This document shows positions 31,396 to 41,626 of a DNA stretch of 64,000 bases, piece after piece. The stretch's first letter is position 1, and each line of letters starts with the position of its first letter. The DNA is taken from the NCBI GenBank assembly GCA_028274465.1, contig CM051458.1, positions 32,066,692-32,130,691 of the forward strand, read 5' to 3'. The translations under genes and the position numbers were made by a program. The stretch is from Plantago ovata (taxonomy: Eukaryota; Streptophyta; Magnoliopsida; Lamiales; Plantaginaceae). The notes under the pieces are model-generated. The model worked only from the letters and a program-made list of their open reading frames with translations, was not told the DNA's origin and did not search any database.

Positions 31396-32368
31396 ACAAA
31401 GTAAAACCATTTGGTCATCTTGATGCAGAATATTGTGAGCTCATTTACAAAAACAATTCAAATATCAAAAAGATATAGCTCGCACATAAAATAAACAATC
31501 AAGTGTTTTAATTCACATAAATAATGCTGGAACATAAAAGTCGTTTTAGCATTTAAAAGTAAAATTCTCATAAAAAATGCTGGAACAAAAATATTTTATT
31601 TTCTCTATGAACCCTAAATTATATGGAAAAACACACTTTTATGGTTATTTTCACAAATATCTTCATCCTTAATTATGAGACGACCTATATGCCTAAAAAA
31701 ATTAGATTTATTGTCCATTTAAGTGTTTGTACAGTTAATCAAATTGGACATCAACTTTATGGTAATTATTTATGAATAAATATCAAAAAAGGTAAACATA
31801 GAAAGAATGTGTGTGACGGAGTGAGTAAGTTACACTCCTACCTAAATATTATAATTTATAAAGTACAAGGATGGGTGTATTGGAGACATTATTCTAGAAA
31901 TACAATACATTACACAGAAAAGAAGAATATTTTACATCATGTACATATTATAGATATAGAATTTTAACTAATTTTAATTGATTATTCGATAAAAAATTAT
32001 ATTTACAATTATATTCAACATGATTATTTTGCAAAATTAACTAAGATTAAAAGAAATGAAATAAAAAATATGGATATCTCTTCACATAATTTATTGAAAA
32101 CTTTCTTTACGTGATGGATATGGGTGTGGGTAGGTATTTACATTTCTGTTTTTTATGAAATAACGTATTAGGTTCAAGTCGGGTTGCTACATCATTTTTA
32201 GGTTTTGGTTGTCACTCACTCATGTATATGATGGTACCTGAACATGAATACTCTAACAGGGTTAGATAGTCAGACATAATCATCTTTCTTAACATGTCGG
32301 GATGGGTAGCAGGTGGTAATGAGGTGTTTGGTTGGGTACTTAAATGAGTGGGTGAGGTAATTATTGTC
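31396..32368. other. Intergenic DNA without recognised features
   Basis: AT-rich sequence with a short direct repeat (AAATGCTGGAACA-type at about 31525 and 31578). I see no gene. The last 5 nt (TTGTC) should be the target duplication of Copia F. Confidence 0.5.
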
Positions 32369-33887
32369 TGTTAGGAAACTTGTAATTTTGATGAGCAATT
32401 AACCATGCTAAATTAAGGAAAGTCAAGTAACTAGTACTCTTAAGGTCCATAGGAATTTAGAATTTTAATGACATTGTAAAAGAGGAACGTTTGCTGAAAG
32501 ACTTAGTTTAGGTACTAGTTAGGTTCTTTTGTTTGCTGATGCTGTACTTTGTTTTTACAAACAAACTATTAAACACCTAGAACAACTCAGAAAGTTAAAG
32601 ATTCTAAGACTCAAGACTTAGAAGAATTCTGAGAAAGGTATCTACAAAGGCACATGTTGCTCAGAAAGTGAGATTTTCAGCAACAGCTTGCATAAGTGAA
32701 AATCTATATGACAGAGTAGGTTGTGCTTGTTGAAACTGAGACTGACTACTTGCTGACAACATATGTGACCCCCTTGCTGAAGAGTACTTGCATTTTGGCT
32801 CCAACGTTCACATTTGAATTTGATTCAAATGAACATTAAATGCAAAGTAGGCACGCGAAGAACATTAAGACAAGAAGACAAATGAAGGACGATGCTGAAA
32901 GTACAAAAGCAAGATAGTGACATCTTAAGGTACAAAGCCTTAGAATTTGAAATTCAAACAGCTCCCTTGAGACACTATATATAGAGGTCATCAGGCAAAG
33001 AGTAGAAGTGTGTCAACAACGTGTTCAAACTCTCACTTGTGCTGTAAACACTCAAATCCTTCTGTTCTCTTTACTGCCTATTGATCCGTTCCAAGACTTA
33101 AGCTTGAAACAAAAGCTACTTGTGAAGAAGTAGAACATTCACGACTAAAAAATTAGTTAAGTGTTCTTTCTTTCGAACAAGAACAAGTCTTGACACCAGA
33201 AACAATTAAACTTGATTATTGCAAAGTATTACAAGTTGTGTTTCTTTAGATAACTTGTAATAGCTGAAAAGTTATATTGAAGTGATCTCATCCCAAACCT
33301 CTCTAACTGATAAACACCCTTTTCAGGCGTGAAATTCAGGGGGAATTTATCAAACATAGTGTTGCTGATTATAAGTCCCAAGTTTGGTGGAGAACAAGGT
33401 TACAGTTCTCTAGTTAGGTTGCAAACGAAGCAAGTGTGCTTTGGTTTCTGAAGAATCATTAGTGATAGGATTTGTAAGGAACCTCACATCTTATCATAGT
33501 GGATTCAGTCCTAGAAAGGACAAAGTGGATTAGTTGAGAGATTACGCCACTCTCAGATACCACTATAAAAGTGTTTGTGTGATTTACTTTACCGCACTTA
33601 GTTTTCAGCAAGCTACATTTCTTGTACACTGACACTCTGCTCACTTGCTGAAACTAGCACTCTCTGAAAATCACTTATTGTAAAAGACTTCCGCACTCTG
33701 TTTTTAAGTATCAGCAAACTCATTACTGAAAAATAATAAGTACTTGCTGAGAAAGTTAAGTACCAGCAAACTCATTACTGAAAAGTAATAAGCACTTGCT
33801 GAGAAAGTTTTGAACGACGAAAAGTTTGAAAAGACTATTCACCCCCCCCCCCCTCTAGGCTTTTCTTGTTGTTTAAAGGTTCCAACA
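32369..33887 (+). repeat. 5' LTR of Copia F
   Basis: 1519 bp from TGTTAGGAAACTTG to GTTCCAACA. TATATATAG at about 32976 is the likely TATA box. Close to the U5 end two 52-bp units (33706-33757 and 33758-33810) each fold into a hairpin (CAGCAA-ACTCATTACT-GAAA-AGTAAT-...-TTGCTG). A run of twelve or thirteen C (33842-33853) follows. Confidence 0.93.
33706..33810 (+). repeat. Tandem hairpin units near the U5 end of Copia LTR
   Basis: Two 52-bp direct repeats, each with inverted arms CAGCAA/TTGCTG and ATTACT/AGTAAT around GAAA. The same pair occurs in L (63736-63840) and reversed in E and M. They lie about 90-180 nt before the PBS, so they would be in the RNA leader, where dimerisation or packaging structures are often found. 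Confidence 0.55.
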
Positions 33888-33889
33888 AG

Positions 33890-33901
33890 TGGTATCAGAG
33901 C
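33890..33901 (+). other. Primer-binding site of Copia F
   Basis: TGGTATCAGAGC, 2 nt after the LTR end (CCAACA, 33882-33887). Initiator tRNA-Met type. Confidence 0.95.
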
Positions 33902-33999
33902 TGGAGGTTCTTTAACCTTCAGCACTGAACCTAGATCCCCTTAGGTGCTTTCCGTAAATCACTTTCACTTGATCTGTTTGGTATTCTTTTGCTGACAGG

Positions 34000-35264
34000 A
34001 TGTCGCTAGGAGACGCTCCCTTGCTGAAGCTGGAAAACTATGAAAAATGGCGAAACAACATGATGCTACATCTTGAGGCCATTAGTGATGAGATGGTTAC
34101 TGTCATAAATGATGGACCAATCAAGATCACTAAAATTGAGAGAAGTTTTCCTCACAAAACCACAGAGGCTGGAAAGGAAACTATCTTAGGTGAACCAGTC
34201 GATACTGTCGTTCCAAAACCAAGAGAGGAATGGACTTCAGATGAAGCCAAAAGATTCCGTCTTGATGGCCAAGCAAGAAACATCATTATACGATCTACTC
34301 CAGATACTATACAGTGCAAACTGTGGGGTGCCAAAACTGCTAAGGAAGCTTGGAAAATGGTTCGCGATTTTTGTGCTGGATCTGACAAAACCAAGGAAAA
34401 CAAACTCGAAGTGCTAAAGTTGAAGTTTCATAACTTCAAACAAGGTGCAAATGAGTCACCGGAAGACTTGGATTTCAAATTCACAACTCTAGTGAGTGAG
34501 ATGGCTGCCTTAGGAGTTGGAAACTTCTATTCAGATTCTAAAAAGGTGAAAACCATTATTAGAAGTCTGAACCAAGAATGGATCCACACTCAGAATTTCA
34601 ACTATAATCAAGGAATGCCAAATATCACTCTAACCGAGTTGTTCTCTCATCTTGCTACTGTAACCTATGAGACAAAGCAAAGAGAAAATGTGTTTGCTAA
34701 AAAATTGCAGAACATTGCTCTTGCTGCAAGCCGTCATCTTCTGAAAAGAAGAATGATAAAGAGCCTGCTGATGAAAACGCTCTTGTTGTTAGAAACACGA
34801 AGAAATTCATCAGTAAGGAACTTGAAAGGCGAAAAGCAAAAGAGAAGCTGAAAAAGCATCTTGGTATCAACTACCCTAAATACAAGAATGAAGCTAGCTC
34901 GCTGAACAAGCAAGCTCACCAAGCAAACTTCTCTGATGAACCAGCAGTTGGTAATGATCTTTGATTTTATTGCAAGAAGCCTGGACACTTCAAAGCAAAT
35001 TGCCCCTTACTGAAAGGGAAATCTGCTGAAAAGAACAAGAAGTTCAAAAGGGCTTTGATTGCTGAAGAAAAGAAAAAGCTTCAAGCAAAAATCGATGCTA
35101 TTTGCATTGAAACAAGCTCTGAAGAAAGTGAGGTAGAGAGTTCAGACACTGAAGAAGAAGAAGAAGCCACTCTTGAAATAGAGATTGGCAAGGAAGTTTG
35201 TGGAACAACTATGGAAGCTTACCCAGATGTGTCAAACTACGAGTTCTGCCTCATGGCCGGTCAT
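34000..35264 (+). pseudogene. gag: Copia F gag (exon 1 of gag-pol), frameshifted
   Basis: ATG at 34000 (MSLGDAPLLKLENYEKWRNN), same start as E. The frame is open until a 1-nt deletion near 34730 (after LAA) and resumes in another frame. TGA at 34963-34965 replaces a Cys codon of the zinc knuckle (the segment then reads FYCKKPGHFKANC). The C-terminal acidic stretch (EESEVESSDTEEEEEATLEI) leads to FCLMAGH at 35264, where the intron-like segment begins with GTAAAT. Confidence 0.85.
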
Positions 35265-36426
35265 GTAAATTGTCCTACCTCTGACTCTGATTCAGAAAGT
35301 GAAGATGACATTGACCTTGATAGAATTCAAGGAGAAATTGAAAGATTTGAGAAAACTCTAAGCGAACAGCAAGAGAAACTACAGAATGTTGAACTTCTGA
35401 CTAAGCAAACTACTGAAAAGTATGTCTTGCTGAGCGTTGAGTCAGAAAAGAAGGATGCTGAAATATTGCATCTCAAGAAGTTAATTGCTGAAGCTACAGA
35501 GAAGAATGCTCAAATGACAATAGAATTGGAAGAGTATCAATCCTCGATTCTAAAGTTACTTGCTGAAATACAAGAAATGAAAAAGATGAAAGTCAATTTC
35601 AAATCTTATGCGGATGCTAGTAACACACTGACTGAACTAAACTCGTATCTGAGAGATCCATCTCAGAAAGAAGGTTTAGGTGCCACGTATGAAGGTGATG
35701 ATGTAATACTCTTGAGTAAAGACAAATCACCAATCACCTTTGTTCGTGCAACTGATAGTGGTCAACCAGAACTCTATCAATTTGGTCAATCTAAGGTTGC
35801 TGAAATAAGCAATGAAGTACCTACGACCGAAATGACCGTTGTTGCTACTCAAAGTAACAAGACTTTAAAAGCAAGACAGGTTGCTGAAAAGCAGACTGTT
35901 CAGAAAAATGATGTTGTAAAGCATTCCGCCAAACAAGTTGCTGAAAAGCAATTTGTTAAGACTAACGACAACATTACTAAAAGTAATCAGAAGACCTTTG
36001 CTGACAAACCTGAATCAAGTAAGGTTGATGAGACAAAAGCTCAGCATACTCCAAAACCAAGCAAAATCAACTTTTTCATGAGTATAAGCAAAGTCAGCAA
36101 AGATACTTCAAAGAGTTGAACAAAACCAAGCCTATGAGTACTGACAAGACTCAAAATGCTAGGACTATAAGGAACCTTGCTAGAAAAGAACTTACTGAAA
36201 AGTATGTTCCGAAAAAGGGTCAACCAAGCAAGACACCACATCAGAAAGTGGACTTGATTAGCAATGATCAAAAGTCTTTCGGTTCAAAACCCTCTAGTTC
36301 CTCAGCAAGTAGAAACCAAGTCAAGATTCAAAAACTCAAGACTTGGGTTTCCATTGGACGTTTTCTTGAACATGTTAATGGACATCCAATATTGGATAAT
36401 TAACTTGTTTGCTCTTGATTGTGCAG
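35265..36426 (+). other. Intron-like segment between gag and pol, encoding a coiled-coil Gag extension
   Basis: It begins GTAAAT (35265) and ends TTGCTCTTGATTGTGCAG (36426), 1162 bp. Element E has exactly this segment missing: GGTCAG joins ACTTCAGCC. Retained, the segment continues the gag frame as an acidic then heptad-rich coiled coil (IQGEIERFEKTLSEQQEKLQ, LHLKKLIAEATEKNAQMTIE), then a Lys/Ser-rich tail. In F a frameshift near 36115 breaks it. In A the frame ends at TAA 1660-1662, 23 nt before the acceptor. Spliced out, gag is joined in frame to the protease. Confidence 0.75.
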
Positions 36427-36585
36427 ACTTTAGCTACGGAGACAAACAATGCAATTTGGCACTTTGACAGTGGTTGTGGAAAGCACATGATGGGCAATAA
36501 GAAAAATCTATAAACTATAGACGGTGGTCTAATGGTCCAACAATAAGGTTTGCTGGTGGAGGCTTTGGTTCTACTAAAGGTTATG
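36427..36585 (+). pseudogene. pol: Start of Copia F pol (protease), truncated and frameshifted
   Basis: Begins directly after the CAG acceptor and reads [20 protein letters not shown], the Copia protease active-site region. A base deletion near 36511 shifts the frame. The sequence is cut at 36585 (GSTKGY) by Gypsy G. Confidence 0.85.
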
Positions 36586-38017
36586 TGATGAACGAAATTG
36601 TCAGACTCGAACAATCAAACGAATTTGTTTTAGCCAAAGGGCAACTCACAACTACACAAAACACGTAGTGCAGAGGTAAGATGACCTCGAGTGTCGATCT
36701 CTAGAGACTTAACTAGCTTTAACTACAATAACTACTATATAAATTCAGTAAACAAATTTAACTTAGCTTAACTTAACAATATATGATGAGAGCTGGTGAT
36801 AGTTATGTTCATTCTAAGCATCGGGTTCTAATTATGCACGAAAGTGCAACACGTACTGCTTTAAAAGTAATTCGAACTGATCTTGTTGTGGTAATTGTTT
36901 ACACCGTATCAGACAACTCTCCATTCGGAGAGGATACTGTCGCAAGGTTTCCACCCAAACGCTCGATCAGAACAAACACCAAAAGACAGGTTTTGACATG
37001 TATTTTGAAACCCTCTTATCTATACTAATACTTGGCTAAGGTTGTCACGCTTAGTGCAAGCAGCACTTGATAATTGTAAATATTGAAAACGATGATCTTG
37101 AATTGTCCTAGTGTTTCTAACACTTTTATACGAAGATATTTGACTTAGTCGGATCAAAGAATCGAATATCACAAATCTACAAGTAAAAGATTCAGAAACT
37201 CAATCATGCACAATATAAACCCTAGCTATGAATTTACATACTATCACCAACTAGATATTTAGCTACTCATATAAAAATCGAAATCAACAATAGCAATCAT
37301 AACAATCATAGATGAAAACATGGTTGAATTGAAAGATAGAGTGCAAAAAATAGTGACATACAAAGTTACCACCGAGGGTTGTCAATCTCCGGTGAATTGC
37401 TAAACTCACAAAGATCTAGCAAGGTGAGATCCATAGATGTCCAAATCTCTACCTTGATGCTCCAAATCGCTAAGAAAAAGTAGTTCTCAGTCAAAGAAAA
37501 CCCAAAACAAGCTCTATGATTTATGTCTGCAAAAATATGACTCAAGATCTGAAAATTCGAAACTTTTACAAAATATATAAATCTGCCCCGTAACAGTGAC
37601 AGGCGGTCCGCCTGGGACCGCCTGGCACCAGGCGGACCGCCTAGGGTGCCAGGCGGTGCGCCTAGCACGGGCAGAGAATTGCCCGTGCTTTTCTCCTCCA
37701 ATTCTTCAACTTTTTGGTCTTGGGCACGACTTTGAGCTCCGAAACTTGGTCTTTTTGCCTGGAAACACGTCCCGGTACTCCTTAACACACCACGGGTGAT
37801 CTAGTTGCACCAAAACTTCAATGTTTCGCCATGATTCATATCCAAAAGTGCGATTTTCACCTAAATCCTGAAAATAACAAAGAAAATGGAAACGTGACAC
37901 TATTCTAACAAAATGCACTAAAATGCATGCAAGAGGATAGCTAAATTGGTGAAAAGAACCGAATGAAAGTGTAAAAAAACACTGTCATCAAACTCCCCAA
38001 ACCGAACCTTTGCTTGT
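36586..38017 (-). mobile_element. Gypsy element G: 3' LTR and end of internal region (left piece)
   Basis: LTR 36586-37990 (1405 bp, minus orientation) followed by 27 nt of polypurine-side internal sequence (37991-38017). Gypsy HK then interrupts. The same internal sequence resumes at 62118 (CCTCAAGCAACTAGCTAGAC), so G was split by HK. TTATG (36581-36585) is the expected target duplication in Copia F. Confidence 0.85.
37598..37690 (-). promoter_or_regulatory. Palindrome cluster in LTR G (GGCGGACCGCC type)
   Basis: Several near-perfect palindromes occur in 93 bp: AGGCGGTCCGCCT, CCAGGCGGACCGCCT, CCAGGCGGTGCGCCT and a GCACGGGCAGAGAATTGCCCGTGC stem. The surroundings are AT-rich. Same place in the LTR as the clusters of B, C, HK and J, but with a different palindrome spelling. 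Confidence 0.4.
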
Positions 38018-39174
38018 TGATGAACGTGTATTTTACACTTTCATTCGAGTCTTTTTACCAATTTAGTTATCCTCTAGGTTAATTTAGCTTATATTTTTGT
38101 GCATTTTATTAGAATAGTGTCACGTTTCCCTTTTCTTTGCATTTTTCAGGAATTAGGTGAAAAACGTACTTTTGGTGGGCAAATATGGTGAAGAGAATGA
38201 AGTTTTGATGCTTCGTGGTCATCCGTGGTGTATCTAGAAGTTTCCAGACGAGTTTTGACGCGTAGGGGACGAGTTTCAAGGCTTAAAGGTCACTAGAAGG
38301 CAAAATCGAGTCCAAAAAGGAAGCCAAAGCCAAAATCTCACTGCAGGTCCCGGGCGGTTCGCCTGGCACCGGGGTCGGTTCGCCCGGGAGGTTTCGACAA
38401 GTATATATAGTTTCGCCAATTTATTTCGTTTTTCATACCTTTTCACCTTATTTTGAGAGACAAATTCTCCAGAGCTTGTTCTGGGAATTATTAGCATATA
38501 AGACTCTTTTTCTTATTGATTTGGAAGTTTAAGCATAGAAATTGGACATCTTTGATTCTCGATTCCTGCTTGTGAGTTAGCAATTCATCGGAGATTGACA
38601 ACCTTCGTTGGTAACTTGTATCTCACGATTTTTCTGCTTTTATTTATTTCATTCAACATGTTTTCATTCAATCTTGCTTTGATTCTTGTTGATTGCAAAT
38701 TATCTATGAGTAGCTAAATCTATCGTTGGTGATAATATGTGATTTCTTAGCTAGGTTTCTTAATTATGCATGAGTGGCTTCGCGCGTTTAAGACTTGATT
38801 TATTGTTTTATTTGTTTGATCTATCTAAGCAATCTATCTTCGTAGTGTTGAATTGAAAGGAACACATAGGACAATTCACGATCATAGATTTCTATACAAA
38901 CTTCAAGTATTTCATGCATGATTATTACCCGTTGCTTTGAATGATCATACTATCACTAACTTCCATTATATTGATAAGAAAAATCTGTGCTTTGCTTGAT
39001 TCTTGATTTGTAGTTGAAGTTAATTTAGATAAAGCTAGTTATAGTCCTTAGAGATCGACACTCGAGGTTATCTTACTTCTACACTACGTGCCTTGGTTTT
39101 CGTTGTAGTTGTGAGTTGCCTTTGGCTAAAAACAAATTTATTTGATTAGTTGAGTCTGACAATCTCGTTTATCA
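38018..39174 (+). repeat. 5' LTR of Gypsy HK
   Basis: TGATGAACGTG to CGTTTATCA, 1157 bp. Nearly identical to the LTR at 60892-62117, which is its 3' partner. Palindromes at 38346-38392 precede a TATATATAG at 38402-38410. Left flank CTTGT (38013-38017) matches right flank CTTTT (62118-62122) with one change, and target sequence G continues across, which fixes both ends of HK. Confidence 0.92.
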
Positions 39175-39177
39175 AAT

Positions 39178-39195
39178 TGGCACCGTTGCCGGGGA
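39178..39195 (+). other. Primer-binding site of Gypsy HK
   Basis: TGGCACCGTTGCCGGGGA, one change from the tRNA-Asp type site of the other Gypsy copies, 3 nt after the LTR. Confidence 0.88.
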
Positions 39196-39314
39196 CTATA
39201 CTCCTTTTTTCTCTTTTGCTTATTTATATTTTCAGCATTCAATTTCTAGAATTATTAAGTTTAGTTAATTTGCTCTCTTTTGATACTCTTTCCCATTATT
39301 GTTACATATAGTGT

Positions 39315-41447
39315 ATGCAACGTACGCGATCTAGTGGAATACCTCTTGTTGAACCTATCGAAGAAATTAACAGGGTTTACCATGAAAGAAGGCGGAATCT
39401 CGCTCAAGGTGACATAGAGGAAATCGATTTCTCTGAATATCTTCGAGCACTCTTTGAAGATCCCGTCATGGCTCGTCCACTGTTGAAATCATGGGTTCAA
39501 CCCAACAAGGAACGAATGAAGGGTCCAGCGATTGTCCGTTCGCCCGCGACTCGTGACTTGGAAATCAAAAACCACATGTTCCAGCAACTCCCGAGGTTCT
39601 ATGGCTTGGCTAGGGAAGACGTGATAGGGTATTTGCATGATATCGATGACTTCGTCAACCAACTCCCAAGACCGGGCACGGAGGTGACGGATGACGAGCT
39701 GAGAATGAAGGTTTTCGCAATGGGGCTTGGCGATAAAGCCAAGGCATGGTTAGGTATGGAAGCCGGTTCGCTTAACACTTGGGAAAAGGTCTTTTCAGCC
39801 TTTATGGAGAAATACTTCCCTAACACATTGACTACCACGCTTAAGCAAATCACTGGTTTCCAACAAGACTATGATGAGACGATCTACACCGCGCTTGAGA
39901 GGTTCAACGACCTCTTGAACAAGGGTCCACACCATGGTTTTGAGCTTTTGGATCTTGTCCAACACTTCTACAATGGACACACTTTTGAGAATCAGCAAGT
40001 GGTGGATTTCCAGTGCCGTGGTAATATTTGGGAAGAAACCGCGGAGGCTGTTTGGGCGGTTTTCGAAAGGCTTGCTAAGGGATCTCAATTCAAGGATCCA
40101 AGAGCAGTGGTTAGGAGGCGCGACGCTCCACCCAATCAGGAGGTTACAATGTATGGAGCAAGTGGGGATCGATTTGAGTGCTTCACCAATGAGCTGAAGC
40201 AAGTTCTCAAGAGCTCAGTTGGAACATCCGTTTCTAATGAGATTTGCCGGATTTGCAAGAACTATGGGCATGGGGATCATATGTGTTGGTCGGAGCTTGC
40301 ACACGATGTTGGCAATTGGGATCAAGGAAGCGACGAGGAGGCCTTTGCTGCGGAATTTGGAGTTCAAGAATCTAGCTATGGTCAAGATGGTAGGAATCCT
40401 CGTGGTGGATTTTGGAGAAGGGGGTTCCGAAACAATCAAGGATATGCACCGGCTAGCCAAACTTATGGCCCTAACCAAGACCGTAGAAATCTTAGCTATG
40501 GTAATGATCACTGCGAAAATCCCACTCCTAAAGAGCAACCGAAGTCGAAGACGGCTCTTCTCATGGAGAATTTGCAGAAAATGGTTGATCACACCCAAGG
40601 TTTTCTTAAGCGTTATGAAGAAGATTCGGAGAAGACAAGGGCGAGACTTGATCAGTTGGAGGCAAGCACTAGGCTTGCTCATCAAAAGATGCAAGAGTTG
40701 ATTGACCGTGGAGCAAGTAGGGAGCAAGGGAAGTTGCCTAGCAACACTGAGAAGTCGATGTCTATTACCTTGGTGGGTGATCTTCCTGTTGAAATCACTA
40801 TCAAGAAGGTTTCTAAGTGTGAGTGTTGCAAGGATGGCGAACCCCTACTAGCCAAGGAAGAAGAGAAGGACCTTGGTTTTGATGTTAGCGATGAGGAGCA
40901 AGAAGATCCCGAGCCAATTCCTGATAGTTTCGATGTTAAGGTTGGGATTGGTGAACTTGAAGATGTCCGTGCTACACTAGATACGGGATCTTACTCGAAT
41001 GTGCTCCCTATGAATGTGTTTGAGAAGAGTGGCCTTGGAGAGCTTTCGGAGCATAAGGCTATTGTGCAACTTGCGGATGGATCCTTTGTACGACCCGAAG
41101 GCATTGTGAAGAACGTATTGGTTAATATTGGTGAAGCTTCTGTATACACCAACTTTGTTTTGATGCCGGCGTCTACTCCTGGGATGGGTGATGTTGTTCT
41201 CTTGGGGCGAACGTTCTTGACTAAGCTACGCTCCGTAATCGACATCTACCGAAGAACTTGCACCATTGAGGTGGATGGCAAGCAACATGTGTTGCGAGCC
41301 ATATCTGATCCTAGTCCTCACTTCAATGCTTCTCATTCTATTAACTACTTTGGTCTTGCTGTAAATGTCCATTCTCACTCACAAGTACTAGGCATGAGGA
41401 AGAGATCGATGAAGGGGAAGTCTAGTACCCTCAAGAACAAGAACTAA
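39315..41447 (+). CDS. gag-pro: Gag-protease polyprotein of Gypsy HK, intact (710 aa)
   Basis: Uninterrupted frame from ATG 39315 to TAA 41445-41447. Residues about 90-240 form the retrotransposon Gag domain (FYGLAREDVIGYLHDIDDFV, GSLNTWEKVFSAFMEKYFP). A CCHC knuckle (CRICKNYGHGDHMC) follows near residue 310, then a helical coiled coil (LLMENLQKMVDHTQGFLKRY) and a CECC motif. A retropepsin-like protease has active site ATLDTGSYSN and a VVLLGRTFL flap/dimer motif. It would assemble particles and process itself. RT, RNase H and integrase are absent downstream; ORF2 (57966) follows instead, after the nested insertion is taken out. Lack of stops suggests fairly recent activity. Confidence 0.92.
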   Translation: MQRTRSSGIPLVEPIEEINRVYHERRRNLAQGDIEEIDFSEYLRALFEDPVMARPLLKSWVQPNKERMKGPAIVRSPATRDLEIKNHMFQQLPRFYGLAREDVIGYLHDIDDFVNQLPRPGTEVTDDELRMKVFAMGLGDKAKAWLGMEAGSLNTWEKVFSAFMEKYFPNTLTTTLKQITGFQQDYDETIYTALERFNDLLNKGPHHGFELLDLVQHFYNGHTFENQQVVDFQCRGNIWEETAEAVWAVFERLAKGSQFKDPRAVVRRRDAPPNQEVTMYGASGDRFECFTNELKQVLKSSVGTSVSNEICRICKNYGHGDHMCWSELAHDVGNWDQGSDEEAFAAEFGVQESSYGQDGRNPRGGFWRRGFRNNQGYAPASQTYGPNQDRRNLSYGNDHCENPTPKEQPKSKTALLMENLQKMVDHTQGFLKRYEEDSEKTRARLDQLEASTRLAHQKMQELIDRGASREQGKLPSNTEKSMSITLVGDLPVEITIKKVSKCECCKDGEPLLAKEEEKDLGFDVSDEEQEDPEPIPDSFDVKVGIGELEDVRATLDTGSYSNVLPMNVFEKSGLGELSEHKAIVQLADGSFVRPEGIVKNVLVNIGEASVYTNFVLMPASTPGMGDVVLLGRTFLTKLRSVIDIYRRTCTIEVDGKQHVLRAISDPSPHFNASHSINYFGLAVNVHSHSQVLGMRKRSMKGKSSTLKNKN

Positions 41448-41534
41448 AGAGCAAGAAGAAGTCGAGTCAGAGACTTTATAAACAATGGCGCTGTCCGGGA
41501 GGCAACCCGGAGTTTTTATCGCTTTATTGCATTG
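41448..41534 (+). other. Region after gag-pro of HK with a conserved stem-loop
   Basis: CCGGG-AGGCAA-CCCGG (41495-41510) forms a short stem-loop, about 50 nt after the gag-pro stop. It is conserved at the same place in I (about 45330) and J (about 52940), followed by a T run and ATCGCTTTATTGCA. The end CATTG (41530-41534) is repeated at 57436-57440 as the target duplication of insertion D2. Confidence 0.7.
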
Positions 41535-41626
41535 TGATGATGTCGTTTTTCACCAATTAAATTTGTTTAAAAAGCCAAAGAACACTTATCACTACACAAA
41601 CTAGAGTGCAATGGCAAGTCACTTAT
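41535..41626 (-). repeat. Left remnant of LTR D2
   Basis: Begins TGATGATGTCG, the U5 end of a minus-strand Gypsy LTR, and carries the AAAGCCAAAG...ACTACACAAACTAGAGTGCAA block typical of U5 in these LTRs but diverged from the I/J LTR. Since CATTG flanks this end and the far end of D2 (57435), both belong to one insertion into HK. It is cut short by sequence from element I. Confidence 0.6.

Larger units (their letters stand above)
32369..36585 (+). mobile_element. Copia element F, interrupted by Gypsy G
   Basis: 5' LTR 32369-33887, PBS 33890-33901, gag from 34000, an intron-like coding segment 35265-36426, and the start of the protease to 36585, where TGATGAACG of Gypsy G begins. The remainder of pol and the 3' LTR are not in the window. 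F is the oldest shell of the right-hand nest. Confidence 0.92.

Noticed and set aside
36783..37028. 81-residue frame in LTR G.
   Set aside because: It lies wholly in the LTR U5/R region in antisense and has no counterpart in other LTRs.
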